From the IMG/VR virus record IMGVR_UViG_3300042868_000207, positions 1-25,915 of that record: a DNA stretch of 25,915 nt. One strand, written 5' to 3'. A program made the translations under genes and the position numbers. A model generated the notes under the pieces. That model was not told the DNA's origin and made no database searches. It saw only the letters and a list, made by a program, of their open reading frames with translations. Within the stretch, counting starts at the first letter, position 1, and the number at the start of each line of letters is the position of its first letter. Of the stretch, positions 16,050 through 23,718 are shown piece by piece. Origin of the DNA: a virus.

Positions 16050-16562
16050 TTATGCTTTCTTTGATTTGTATTTTGCTAATTGCGTTGCTAGATTGCGACT
16101 TAATTCTGATAAAACTGAGGATGTTGTTGTTTCTAAAGATGGGCGCATATATGGCTTTGCTGCCATCTTAGCAGTACCAAATTCATTAGCTATAGCCCTA
16201 CCATCACTTTCAATACCTACTTGTTTTTGACCTGTTTTAACATTGGTAAATTTTTTCTTAGCTAATTGCTTTCCTGATGCTGTCGTTACAGTGCCAATTA
16301 CAACATCGCTAGGATTGACATAAATTGATTTCTTATCCCTACGTGATGGCTTTCTAGCTTCTATTCTTAGACTAGCTCTCAAACCACCTGTATCAATTGG
16401 AGCAAGCTGTCTAGCTTTGCTTAGTACTGGAGCCATTGACTTCCGTATTGCTGAAGTCAAGATTTTCTTTTGGTCTTTTTCGCCAAAGTCATTTTGCATT
16501 TCATTAAGTACTTGTTCAAACTCATGAACACCTGTAAATTGTACTTTTACAATATTGCCCAT
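16050..16562 (-). CDS. HK97 gp10-like tail/head-tail joining protein
   Basis: A 170-residue protein with the family signature 'ARQLAPIDTGGLRASLRI' (about 52-69) and 'NEFGTAKMAAKPYMRPSLE' (about 126-144), which I associate with the HK97-gp10_like family. These proteins act in head-tail joining or tail completion in siphoviruses. Here the gene sits downstream of the tail tube gene and just before the chaperone genes, rather than between head closure and tail terminator as in HK97. It starts 2 nt after the preceding small gene and ends 3 nt before the chaperone gene. Confidence 0.85.
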   Translation of the reverse strand: MGNIVKVQFTGVHEFEQVLNEMQNDFGEKDQKKILTSAIRKSMAPVLSKARQLAPIDTGGLRASLRIEARKPSRRDKKSIYVNPSDVVIGTVTTASGKQLAKKKFTNVKTGQKQVGIESDGRAIANEFGTAKMAAKPYMRPSLETTTSSVLSELSRNLATQLAKYKSKKA

Positions 16563-16564
16563 AA

Positions 16565-16783
16565 TTACATCTTTATGAACTTGTCATATATGCAATTATT
16601 AAGCTTTAATACATATTCAGCCACTTCTTCAGGGGTCATTTTGTCAGCATGATTAGCGGCTATTTTGTAAGCCACATCAATGCCAGCAATCTTTTGTTGT
16701 TGAAAACCAAACCAATTCTTTGTTCCTGAATTGGCCTGGCTTATCAAGTAGCTTAACAAATCATTGTTCGACTGTATCTGCAT
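16565..16783 (-). CDS. Small helical protein of unknown function
   Basis: A 72-residue product predicted to be mainly helical (SNNDLLSYLISQANSG, EEVAEYVLKLNNCIYDKF). No family is recognised. The ATG at 16783 lies inside the end of the 54-residue gene in the +1 frame and has no clear ribosome site, so it would depend on re-initiation. Its stop is 2 nt before the gp10-like gene. It sits between tail tube and tape measure, where chaperone-like proteins are common. It could be a small tail assembly factor, but that is only position-based. Confidence 0.6.
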   Translation of the reverse strand: MQIQSNNDLLSYLISQANSGTKNWFGFQQQKIAGIDVAYKIAANHADKMTPEEVAEYVLKLNNCIYDKFIKM

Positions 16784-16925
16784 TTTTTGTTGTCTTTTTT
16801 TCTTGTATGCTGTCTTGTGCTACAACAGGATTAAATGGGTCATTACCATCAGCAAGGCATTTTGCAATAGCCTCATCAATGTCTTGAGCATCGTACACTT
16901 TTCCGTTAGCAAATTGGATTTTCAT
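16761..16925 (-). CDS. Small protein of unknown function after the tail tube gene
   Basis: A 54-residue product (starts MKIQFANGKVYDAQDID, ends KNADTVEQ), acidic in the middle and lysine-rich near the end. I do not recognise it. It is supported by TAAGGGTTAATATG, a good Shine-Dalgarno overlapping the tail tube stop with 5 nt before the ATG, and by filling an otherwise empty 150-nt gap. It overlaps the next small gene by 23 nt. Genes in this interval often help tail assembly or form part of the tube, but nothing in the sequence shows that here. Confidence 0.65.
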   Translation of the reverse strand: MKIQFANGKVYDAQDIDEAIAKCLADGNDPFNPVVAQDSIQEKKTTKNADTVEQ

Positions 16926-16933
16926 ATTAACCC

Positions 16934-17428
16934 TTATGCGTTATTAGACCAGCCGTACTGATTGCCACGGGGGTGAATTGTAAACGTGCATTTAGCTTCA
17001 GCCGTTGGGTTTGAATCAATATTAAATTGACCTACACGACCATTAAATGCGTAGTACACAATGTTTGCGCCATCTGTGGCAGAGATAACAAAAGTACGGT
17101 CTACAGTTCCACTATAAGCATCACCACGAATCAATAACAAATTAGCATCACTTGGATTCCAAGCGGCAGTAATAGTCATAGATGTAGGTGCAGCTTGCGT
17201 AGGGATTTTATCCGATTGACGGCTACCAGCTATGCCAAAAGAAGCAACAGCATCATCTTGACCAAATTCTGGGATTTCCTCTACAGGAACTAAGTTGCCA
17301 ACTACAGCAAGAGGCGCAACAGAAGCAACAAGCGATAAAGCCGAAGTTGCCAAAGGTGTTGGGCTTGCAGATGGTTGCATATATAAGGCGGCTGAAAAGC
17401 CAGGAAGTATTTTATTTGGTAGTGCCAT
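16934..17428 (-). CDS. Major tail (tube) protein
   Basis: Probable tube subunit that polymerises around the tape measure. The protein has 164 residues, is small, beta-rich and Ala/Ser/Thr-rich, with 'GFSAALYMQPSASP' at the N terminus and a terminal 'AKCTFTIHPRGNQYGW' strand, as in short siphovirus tube proteins. A strong AGAGG ribosome site lies 6 nt before ATG 17428, in a 42-nt gap, in line with the high expression needed for a tube protein. The place after the tail terminator and before chaperone and tape measure genes supports the call. Confidence 0.85.
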   Translation of the reverse strand: MALPNKILPGFSAALYMQPSASPTPLATSALSLVASVAPLAVVGNLVPVEEIPEFGQDDAVASFGIAGSRQSDKIPTQAAPTSMTITAAWNPSDANLLLIRGDAYSGTVDRTFVISATDGANIVYYAFNGRVGQFNIDSNPTAEAKCTFTIHPRGNQYGWSNNA

Positions 17429-17470
17429 TTTTAAACCTCTTTATCAGTAAAGTTAGTAAATCTTATCTTG

Positions 17471-17896
17471 TTAAGATGGTACATAAAGAGTGCAATCCAA
17501 AATAATTTGTTGCATCCCAATTTCATTGTCATAGGTGTTATATAGCCAAACTACATCTACTTTTGATACATAAAACCCTGTTGTAGCAGGATTCCCAAGT
17601 ATTCCTGAGTATCCATGCAATGATTGTAATATTGTATTTGAAATATTGAAAGCCTCATCTACAGTTACTGCAAACACAGACACCTGAAATACTGGGGTGT
17701 CAATACCTTTATTGCTCTGTGTTGTGCCTGTAAATACTGGCTGATGGACATTCCGTAGTTGCCAAGTGACAAATTTGGTCTGTGTTTTATCCCAATTACG
17801 ATTAAAATTGACAAATACTGGTACTGCGCCAAGGATGGTATCTAGTTGATACTGGATTGCTTGGGCGTATATAGCAGGATTTTGTTGAGTTGTCAT
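17471..17896 (-). CDS. Tail terminator / tail completion protein
   Basis: Likely terminator ring at the head-proximal end of the tail tube (DUF3168 / gpU-like class). The 141-residue protein shows an N-terminal helix (AIYAQAIQYQLDTIL), a strand with 'RNVHQPVFTG', then 'FQVSVFAVTVDEAFNISNTILQSLHGYSG', matching the strand-plus-helix core of this family, and a final strand 'MQQIILDCTLYV'. It overlaps the head closure gene by ATGA and precedes the tail tube gene, which is the usual place. The function is inferred from family pattern and order. Confidence 0.8.
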   Translation of the reverse strand: MTTQQNPAIYAQAIQYQLDTILGAVPVFVNFNRNWDKTQTKFVTWQLRNVHQPVFTGTTQSNKGIDTPVFQVSVFAVTVDEAFNISNTILQSLHGYSGILGNPATTGFYVSKVDVVWLYNTYDNEIGMQQIILDCTLYVPS

Positions 17897-18237
17897 ACTT
17901 GTGAATTAGGGTCATTTCTGTAGCACAAAAGGGTAACATTCATTCTGTCGTTTGATTCCCTTACATCTGTAATACGCCAATCATTACCACGCCATGTAAT
18001 ACTATACAATTCTTGCTCGTCTACAATCTCTTTTTGATTAGGCGTGTAGTTAAATGTAAAATTAACTAAATCAGTATAAACCCTATATTTTTCAGATATG
18101 CGTAGGCTATTGCTAACATCAGCTACAACAGCCCTAGTATTAAACCAAGGTGTAATAGTTGTGCTTTGTTCGCCATAAGCATTTACAACTATGGCTACAT
18201 TGTTAACTGTTACATTTTCGTAACGGGCTATAGACAT
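17893..18237 (-). CDS. Head closure / head-tail adaptor protein
   Basis: Probable head completion protein of the SPP1 gp16 / HK97 gp7 kind, which plugs the connector and offers the tail docking surface. The product is 114 residues, the usual size, and mostly beta strand, with the pattern 'LYSITWRGNDWRITDVRESN' near the C terminus that is characteristic of these adaptors ('y-i--rg--y-I--v'). Its ATG at 18237 overlaps the previous stop (TAATG) and its TGA overlaps the next start (ATGA). The call rests on this pattern, size and gene order. Confidence 0.8.
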   Translation of the reverse strand: MSIARYENVTVNNVAIVVNAYGEQSTTITPWFNTRAVVADVSNSLRISEKYRVYTDLVNFTFNYTPNQKEIVDEQELYSITWRGNDWRITDVRESNDRMNVTLLCYRNDPNSQV

Positions 18238-18902
18238 TACAGCACCAAAGGTTTGTATGGTCGCAACAACTGAGACACGCCAAAAGGAATATCGTGCATA
18301 ATGCCTGCCGTTGTATTACTACGATTGTTATATAAGTGGGTTAATAACAACAGTCCAGCTTGTTTAATTACAGGGTATTGGGCTATTGGATTTGCTTTAG
18401 TTGTATAAGTAACAACAATAGGGTTTGAGACTACTGTGCTTACTTCGTTAGGAATGCCTGTGCAAATAACTTTGTTTCCTGTTGGGTCATAAAAATATTG
18501 CGAACTATTAAGTGGAACAAACACAGGAGGAGTGTTGCCATTCCAATACCCTACGCTGTTAATTACAACACCCAATTGACCACGAAAATCTTGTGATACA
18601 GCTGGCAAGTCAAATGATACTTGCGTACCCGTTGTATTGGTTGAGCCATAATATACCTTGTAACTTACAGGAAAAATAGCCATTCCAAGATAATCTTCAA
18701 TTGCCATCCTTGTAGCTACTTCTAGCCCTTGCAAATAACCATCTTGGCTTTCATCTTGAAACAAGTTAAGTTGATTTGTAATCTCATCAAGGGTTAGCCA
18801 AGCCGTTTGTATATCACGGCTAGTCTGTTCAATCTTTTCATAACTGAAAGGATTTCTTGATGAGCCAAAAGATGCTTGTCCTGTTGCGTTATCGTATGGC
18901 AT
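18237..18902 (-). CDS. Head-tail connector protein, gp6-like
   Basis: Likely ring protein that binds the portal after packaging (HK97 gp6 / phiE125 gp8 type adaptor). The 221-residue protein has the family-like N-terminal helical stretch 'WLTLDEITNQLNLFQDE' followed by 'YLQGLEVATRMAIEDYLGM', and a C-terminal helix 'IKQAGLLLLTHLYNNRS'. A middle beta-rich part is longer than in minimal family members. It starts 9 nt after the second capsid gene, with an AAGG site overlapping that stop. It ends in a TAATG overlap with the head closure gene. Position between capsid and tail genes fits. Confidence 0.87.
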   Translation of the reverse strand: MPYDNATGQASFGSSRNPFSYEKIEQTSRDIQTAWLTLDEITNQLNLFQDESQDGYLQGLEVATRMAIEDYLGMAIFPVSYKVYYGSTNTTGTQVSFDLPAVSQDFRGQLGVVINSVGYWNGNTPPVFVPLNSSQYFYDPTGNKVICTGIPNEVSTVVSNPIVVTYTTKANPIAQYPVIKQAGLLLLTHLYNNRSNTTAGIMHDIPFGVSQLLRPYKPLVL

Positions 18903-18911
18903 TGTTTAACC

Positions 18912-19952
18912 TTATACGCCAACTAAACGCACGCCTGCGAATACGTCACGAATTGTTGAAGTTACACGCTTTTCAGCAAACAAAGTAATAAATCCTGCTT
19001 GTGTCTGGTCAAAACGCTGAATACTCATCAATTCACGGTCAGCAATAGTCATGAACTTATCCCATTCGGCCAAATAAACTGGATATTTACCAACCCCAAC
19101 CTCATCCATGTATGGATTTGGAATGACTTTATGTCCAAAAATATAAAGTACAGCTCCACCATCGTCTAAGCCTTGCTCAGCAAATAATCTTGAGGCATTG
19201 CCTGTTGTTGCCGCTTTAAGCTGACGTAAATCGTGAATTGTATTTGGATGCATCATCCAACAAGTTGTAGGCTTATACAAATATTGTGCTGGCAAAGATT
19301 TTTGTAAATTGACTAAGTCATCATAAACAAGTGCTGTTCCTGATGCTTGTGCTACTTGTAATACAGTATGTCTGCCATTGGTAATAGCAGAGCCATTAGT
19401 GCCAAAAGCAGCCGCTGTTGTTGAGCCAGGGTATGAATTAAGACCACGCAGACCAGCTGTTGCTCCAGTTTGAACTGTAGTAGAGCCTGCTTGGTCATTG
19501 TTCAACATCATTGACAATGCTTCTTGTTGTGAAAATTCTAAAGCAATATCAGCAACAATAGATTCTTCAAGGTAATTAACATCTTCTAAAACGGCTGTAC
19601 GAATAGGCACAGTAGCGTTTATTGAGCGTACTGGCAATTGCCAAAATTGAACTGCCTCATTACCAAGGTTAGTTTTAATTGTGTAATCCCAAGGATTATC
19701 TGTGCCGCTTTGAAGTAAAGTGGCATTACCTGTATTAACAACAAAGGCTTCATCTGAGCCAATAGTTGTAATTACTCTTGCGCCACACATACGGAATGGA
19801 TTGGCATAGCGTAATGCTGCAAAAGCATCATCATAAATAACACGACCACCAACCCCTGAACCTGAAGCAGTAAGCGCAGATGCTTCTGTAAGGTTTATTG
19901 TGGCCTTGCCTTCAACAAGGGCTTTTTTTACTGCATCAAGGATTAGGCTCAT
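18912..19952 (-). CDS. Major capsid protein paralog 2, without coiled-coil prodomain
   Basis: A second HK97-fold capsid protein of 346 residues. It is clearly homologous to the upstream capsid protein: EASALTASGSGVGG against EASALTGSGAGVGG, ANPFR against LNPMR, VPIRTAVLEDV against FPIRTAALDDI, FSQQEALSMMLNNDQ against FSQAEALSMIQNNDQ, and RFDQTQAGFITLFAEKR against RYDQTLPGFITFYGEKR. Only about 22 residues precede the EASALT block, so the scaffolding-like domain is missing. I take ATG 19952, which has a TTTGGAA site before it, rather than the upstream TTG at 19964. It may form pentamers, be co-assembled with capsid protein 1, or be a minor shell component. These roles are inferred. Confidence 0.9.
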   Translation of the reverse strand: MSLILDAVKKALVEGKATINLTEASALTASGSGVGGRVIYDDAFAALRYANPFRMCGARVITTIGSDEAFVVNTGNATLLQSGTDNPWDYTIKTNLGNEAVQFWQLPVRSINATVPIRTAVLEDVNYLEESIVADIALEFSQQEALSMMLNNDQAGSTTVQTGATAGLRGLNSYPGSTTAAAFGTNGSAITNGRHTVLQVAQASGTALVYDDLVNLQKSLPAQYLYKPTTCWMMHPNTIHDLRQLKAATTGNASRLFAEQGLDDGGAVLYIFGHKVIPNPYMDEVGVGKYPVYLAEWDKFMTIADRELMSIQRFDQTQAGFITLFAEKRVTSTIRDVFAGVRLVGV

Positions 19953-19975
19953 GTTTAATTCCAAATATAGTTAAT

Positions 19976-20003
19976 GAAAAACGGCAGGGCTTGTGACCCC
20001 GCC
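19976..20003 (-). terminator. Intrinsic terminator-like hairpin between the two capsid genes
   Basis: On the minus strand, GGCGGGG (20003-19997) pairs with CCCTGCC (19989-19983) across a 7-nt loop. This gives seven base pairs, one of them G-U, and two further weak pairs (U-G, A-U) can extend the stem. One G and then five T residues (19981-19977) follow. This GC-rich stem with a U tract stands out sharply in AT-rich DNA and lies in the only 50-60 nt gap of the head genes, just after the capsid 1 stop. It would lower, but need not abolish, transcription of the genes downstream. Confidence 0.75.
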
Positions 20004-20010
20004 ATCTTTA

Positions 20011-21351
20011 TCAGGTTGCAGTACCTGTAGAACGATAACGCACGATTGCATTAATATCAACTACAGAAGTTGCCAAACGCTTTTCACCATAGAAAGTGAT
20101 AAAGCCAGGCAATGTCTGGTCATATCTACGCATAATCATGTTAAGACGGTCTACGATTGTAAATGCCTTATCAAAATCACCAAAATACATTGGGTACAAG
20201 CTAGTTGTGCCAGCTGCCCCAGTTGTAGTTTGACTTGGCAAATCAAGGTAAGAGTTTTCTACAACATCGAAACCTAACATTGTTCCAATAACGCCATCAA
20301 CACTTAAACCAGTTGTACGATTAAAGATTGGTGCGCCTTGCAAATCAGTTAGATTGCGAATTTGCGACATGAATGTGCTATTCACCATAAACTTACAAGA
20401 TGGAGTACGGTACTGTTGTGGCAAAGCAAACAAGAAATTTACAAGGTCTTTGTAAGTTACGTTTGAAGCTGCAACTGTATTCACGTTGGATGTAAGCTGG
20501 TCATAAGTAGCCATGCTATGCAAGCCTGATGTAGAACCAGTACCACTTGTTCCAAATGAAGCCGCAGATGTTTTGCCACCTGTGTAGGTAGCATTAGCAC
20601 CACCGTATTGATTCAGGCCACGCAGACCATTAGAGCCACCATAAGGCAAAGATGTTGCACCTTGGTCATTGTTTTGAATCATTGAAAGTGCTTCAGCTTG
20701 GCTAAATTCAGCCAACATATCGCTAACTACGTTACCTTCCAAACCATCAATGTCATCCAATGCCGCAGTACGGATTGGGAATTGGCAGTTTAAGTCTTGG
20801 AGGGTTAATTGCCAAATGTTGGTGTTTTCAGTAGTAGCTGCACCGTTGTTTTGGATTGCATAGCCCCAAGCTGCACCAGCGTTTCCAACTTTTGCACGGA
20901 ACTGATATGTTGAGCCATCAGTAGCAACTGAACGAGCAACGCCACGCATCGGGTTTAACAAACGCAATGGAACAAATACAGGGTCATACGCTGTACGACC
21001 ACCAACGCCTGCGCCTGAACCAGTCAATGCTGATGCTTCTTTTAGGTAAGCATCATATTGGCTTTCATCAGCCCACATTTTTAATTCTTTTTGAATCTTA
21101 GCTTCGCCACTTACAAATGCTTTTAACTGCTCTTTAACAGAACGATTAACTTCTTGGCTAATTGTTTTGTAAGTTTTGATAGATGGTGTTGCGCCTAATT
21201 GGCTAACTTTTGCTTCCAAAGAGGCAACTTTTTCTTCAAAAGTAGCAACTTTTTCGTCAACTAATTTAGATGTTTCAACTTTGCCTTCTTCAATCTTAGC
21301 AACAGTATTTGCTTCAATTTCGTCTAGCTTTGCAATAATTTGCTCTGACAT
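20011..21351 (-). CDS. Major capsid protein 1, HK97 fold with coiled-coil prodomain
   Basis: Main shell protein. Of 446 residues, about 1-104 form a charged heptad-rich segment (for example KLDEIEANTVAKIEEGK), matching in size and nature the HK97 delta (scaffolding) domain that the protease removes. After it come EASALTGSGAGVGG (105-118) and the folded capsid domain with NPMRGVAR, FPIRTAALDD, FSQAEALSMIQNNDQ, LRGLNQY and a C-terminal GFITFYGEKRLATSV block. Cleavage probably occurs close to residue 104; the exact bond cannot be seen. The Shine-Dalgarno AAAGGA is well placed before ATG 21351. A paralog lacking the prodomain follows, separated by a terminator-like hairpin. Confidence 0.95.
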   Translation of the reverse strand: MSEQIIAKLDEIEANTVAKIEEGKVETSKLVDEKVATFEEKVASLEAKVSQLGATPSIKTYKTISQEVNRSVKEQLKAFVSGEAKIQKELKMWADESQYDAYLKEASALTGSGAGVGGRTAYDPVFVPLRLLNPMRGVARSVATDGSTYQFRAKVGNAGAAWGYAIQNNGAATTENTNIWQLTLQDLNCQFPIRTAALDDIDGLEGNVVSDMLAEFSQAEALSMIQNNDQGATSLPYGGSNGLRGLNQYGGANATYTGGKTSAASFGTSGTGSTSGLHSMATYDQLTSNVNTVAASNVTYKDLVNFLFALPQQYRTPSCKFMVNSTFMSQIRNLTDLQGAPIFNRTTGLSVDGVIGTMLGFDVVENSYLDLPSQTTTGAAGTTSLYPMYFGDFDKAFTIVDRLNMIMRRYDQTLPGFITFYGEKRLATSVVDINAIVRYRSTGTAT

Positions 21352-21361
21352 GATATTTCCT

Positions 21362-22159
21362 TTATTTAATGCGTTTAGATAATGCTTTCAACAACTCTCT
21401 TTGCTCTAAAGCAACTAGGATTGCATCAGCTTCATTTACCACCGCTTCAGGCTCACCCTGAGTAGGTGCTTCTTCAATGGTTTCCTTAACAACATCACGC
21501 TGTTCAAGAATCTTCTTAAAGATGGAAGTAGCGGTGGTCGCATACTTCTTGGAAAGACCAGCATCTCGCAGGGCTTCCTCAACTGTTCGTGGATTGATAT
21601 GCCCTTCAGCATCAAAACACTCTAATTTCATTACTTCGGCATCTGGATTGTTTGGATACATGACAACTGACAATTCACGCAAACCACCTTTTGTGATTTG
21701 GAAATAGGCTTCACTATCGTCTGCACCAGACATCAATTGATTTCCTTCAGCATCTACCATGCATGCTTCTTCAGCATATGCGCCTACAGAAACGCCACCA
21801 AATAGCTTTGGAGATTCTTTTAATACCTTATACATATCTGAACCTACTGTTGTTTCCATAAATAGATTGCCTTTTGCAGTCATTCCTTCTTCATCGAAAC
21901 AAATTTCATTCCATTGGCCTACGGGCATACCCATATCGTTATGGTTTAAAAACATAGGCAAAGGCTTTTCTGACTTAGCAAATTCGTCTGCCCAGTCCAT
22001 GAATCCTTCAGGTTGATAGTTAAAACGCCTACCATCTGCGCCTTCTCTTGCGCCCCATGTAGTAGCTCTAGCTTCTATTAGTCCTGTTGGATTGATTGCT
22101 TCGTCTGCGCTTTTGCCCAGTTGTACTTGCGCTTCGCAGACTAGAATTAAATTCTTCAT
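21362..22159 (-). CDS. Prohead maturation protease, HK97 family
   Basis: Serine protease that cleaves the capsid prodomain and itself during prohead maturation. The 265-residue protein shows the family pattern: an early 'EARATTWG' strand, PMFLNHND with the probable catalytic His73, 'PVGQW', then 'KLFGGVSVGA' with the probable nucleophile Ser124, and 'LRELSVVMYPNNPDAEV' (about 160-176), matching the conserved 'ELS-V--P-NP-A' block. The C-terminal third, rich in Glu and Lys, is expected to be a helical, disposable tail. ATG 22159 is preceded by a weak GGGGCA site, and ribosomes may also arrive from the overlapping 72-residue gene. It lies between portal and major capsid genes, as expected. Confidence 0.93.
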   Translation of the reverse strand: MKNLILVCEAQVQLGKSADEAINPTGLIEARATTWGAREGADGRRFNYQPEGFMDWADEFAKSEKPLPMFLNHNDMGMPVGQWNEICFDEEGMTAKGNLFMETTVGSDMYKVLKESPKLFGGVSVGAYAEEACMVDAEGNQLMSGADDSEAYFQITKGGLRELSVVMYPNNPDAEVMKLECFDAEGHINPRTVEEALRDAGLSKKYATTATSIFKKILEQRDVVKETIEEAPTQGEPEAVVNEADAILVALEQRELLKALSKRIK

Positions 22160-22286
22160 TTATTGCCCCAAGTTTAATGGATTGGTCATTGTCTTGTATT
22201 GTATGGGCTTTTTCTGCTTTTGTTAGAAGTTTATCACTTCTACACCTAATTTGTGAAGATAATTTGTCAAATAAATCTTTTAGCAT
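22068..22286 (-). CDS. Small protein of unknown function between portal and protease
   Basis: A 72-residue product that I do not recognise. It starts at ATG 22286, which overlaps the portal stop (TAATG), the same coupling used at several other junctions here. It is very hydrophilic and becomes Arg/Ser/Asn-rich at its C terminus (QKRRRSNQSNRTNRS), so that part looks basic and disordered. The last 92 nt overlap the start of the protease gene in another frame, which could mean only the first two thirds are under independent selection. There is no good Shine-Dalgarno of its own. It may be a small head-assembly or DNA-binding protein, or only a coupling leader that carries ribosomes to the protease start. 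Confidence 0.5.
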   Translation of the reverse strand: MLKDLFDKLSSQIRCRSDKLLTKAEKAHTIQDNDQSIKLGAINEEFNSSLRSASTTGQKRRRSNQSNRTNRS

Positions 22287-23686
22287 TAAGTTGTGCCTAT
22301 ATTCATTTTTCGAGTTTGGTTACCACCACCTCCACCTGTATCTTGTGGACTTGACCCTGCAATCGGTTGTGCTGGCTCTGATTTTGCTACTAAATCATCA
22401 TAACCATCAATTTTTGCCATGTTTAAATATACTCTGGCTTCATTAGGGGTCATAATACCATTAGTAACGCCTGCTGTTACTAAATTCATTTGGTCTAATG
22501 CTGCACCCTTTAAAAATTCTTTTGTATCAAAGCGCACACAAAGATTTGGATAACCTTTAAACAAATGTAGATTAAGTTTTTGTTCAATACTGATAACCAT
22601 TGGATACATAGTTGTTTTGTGGAACTCATCAAGCATAGTTTGAGTATTATTGAATTTGCCTTCTCCTACGCTAACCATCTGAGGAGGCACACCAAACAAT
22701 CCACAAATACGCTTCATGGTTTGTTCTTTGAGTTTTGCTGCATCAGCATCCTGTAATGTCAGCATATCTACAGTTTCAAAGGTCATACCTTGGTCTAACA
22801 GCATTCCTTGTCCTGGCTTTGATAAATCGGTACTGCGTGAGCCTGTCATACTTGACCATGCTTCTTTTAATCTTGCGGCTATCTCTTTGTATTTAGCATC
22901 AGGGATAACTTGTTCTGTACGGAATAAACCACTTGGTTTTGCTCCATTTTGCATTACATAGTTAGCATACAAATCAATATCTTGGTCTAATGCAACTAAT
23001 TCTGTAGCCAAAATACCTTTGTTAAAACCAGCAGAACCTTGCCAAGCTGCTTCTTTTATATGCATTACTTGATGTGAAGATAATAGTTCATCCTTGTTAA
23101 AGCCGTAACTTGGAGTGGATAAACGATATGATGGATACCGAGTAGGTGTAAGCTGTACAGTAATTAGGGTTGCATCTAGGTTATACATCTCAAGTGGGGT
23201 TGCCAATGAATCAGCTTGGTCTTTACGCCACCACAATGTAAATGTTTCTCCAGCTAAATCTTGCCACATACACCATTGATACCAAAATTCATATTGGCTT
23301 TCAAAGTTGTTAGGGTTTGTAAGTAGGTTTAATACTTGTTTGGCTTTTGATTTGTCCCGATTAGAAACTGACTTAGATTCAATAGCGTCTACAAATTCTC
23401 CGTTTTCGCCTTTGCTCATAATGCGTATAGGCAGTTGTGCTAATGTTCTTGCTTTTACTCCTACACATGACATTACTGTGCTGTTCCTTGAAAGAACAGA
23501 CATATCTATTGCACGACCAGCAGAAGTGACGCTCGAAGTAGTTACGTAAAGAAGTTGCTGTGATACAGTTTGCCTGCCACCTTGGCCTTGATAAATGACA
23601 TTATTACCAAGTTGTGTTTGACCAAATAGGGTATTTGATTCAGTTTTGACTGCATTTTTTCGCTTGAAAATGTCTAATAAAGCCAT
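22286..23686 (-). CDS. Portal protein, HK97-like
   Basis: Forms the ring at one vertex of the head through which DNA enters and to which the tail attaches. The protein has 466 residues. The early block 'GVKARTLAQLPIRIM' and the later 'LFGVPPQMV' and 'NLHLFKGYP' segments are typical of HK97-type phage portals. The gene follows the large terminase after 32 nt and has an AGGGGG ribosome site 6 nt before ATG 23686. The C-terminal tail is rich in Gly, Gln, Ser and Asn, probably disordered. Its TAA stop shares a base with the ATG of the next small gene (TAATG), which suggests translational coupling. Confidence 0.95.
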   Translation of the reverse strand: MALLDIFKRKNAVKTESNTLFGQTQLGNNVIYQGQGGRQTVSQQLLYVTTSSVTSAGRAIDMSVLSRNSTVMSCVGVKARTLAQLPIRIMSKGENGEFVDAIESKSVSNRDKSKAKQVLNLLTNPNNFESQYEFWYQWCMWQDLAGETFTLWWRKDQADSLATPLEMYNLDATLITVQLTPTRYPSYRLSTPSYGFNKDELLSSHQVMHIKEAAWQGSAGFNKGILATELVALDQDIDLYANYVMQNGAKPSGLFRTEQVIPDAKYKEIAARLKEAWSSMTGSRSTDLSKPGQGMLLDQGMTFETVDMLTLQDADAAKLKEQTMKRICGLFGVPPQMVSVGEGKFNNTQTMLDEFHKTTMYPMVISIEQKLNLHLFKGYPNLCVRFDTKEFLKGAALDQMNLVTAGVTNGIMTPNEARVYLNMAKIDGYDDLVAKSEPAQPIAGSSPQDTGGGGGNQTRKMNIGTT

Positions 23687-23718
23687 CGTAAACCCCCTAA
23701 AGTTTTATGAATATTACA

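Noticed and set aside
16790-16810. A AAA AAG (dnaX-like) slippery heptamer in frame within the 54-residue gene, as a second frameshift site.
   Set aside because: A -1 shift there adds only 13 residues before a stop and does not reach the next gene, which lies in the +1 frame. Lysine-rich AT-rich coding explains the A run.
19953-19964. Start of capsid paralog 2 at 19964.
   Set aside because: That codon is TTG; an ATG four codons later (19952) has a suitable ribosome site and gives a sensible N terminus.
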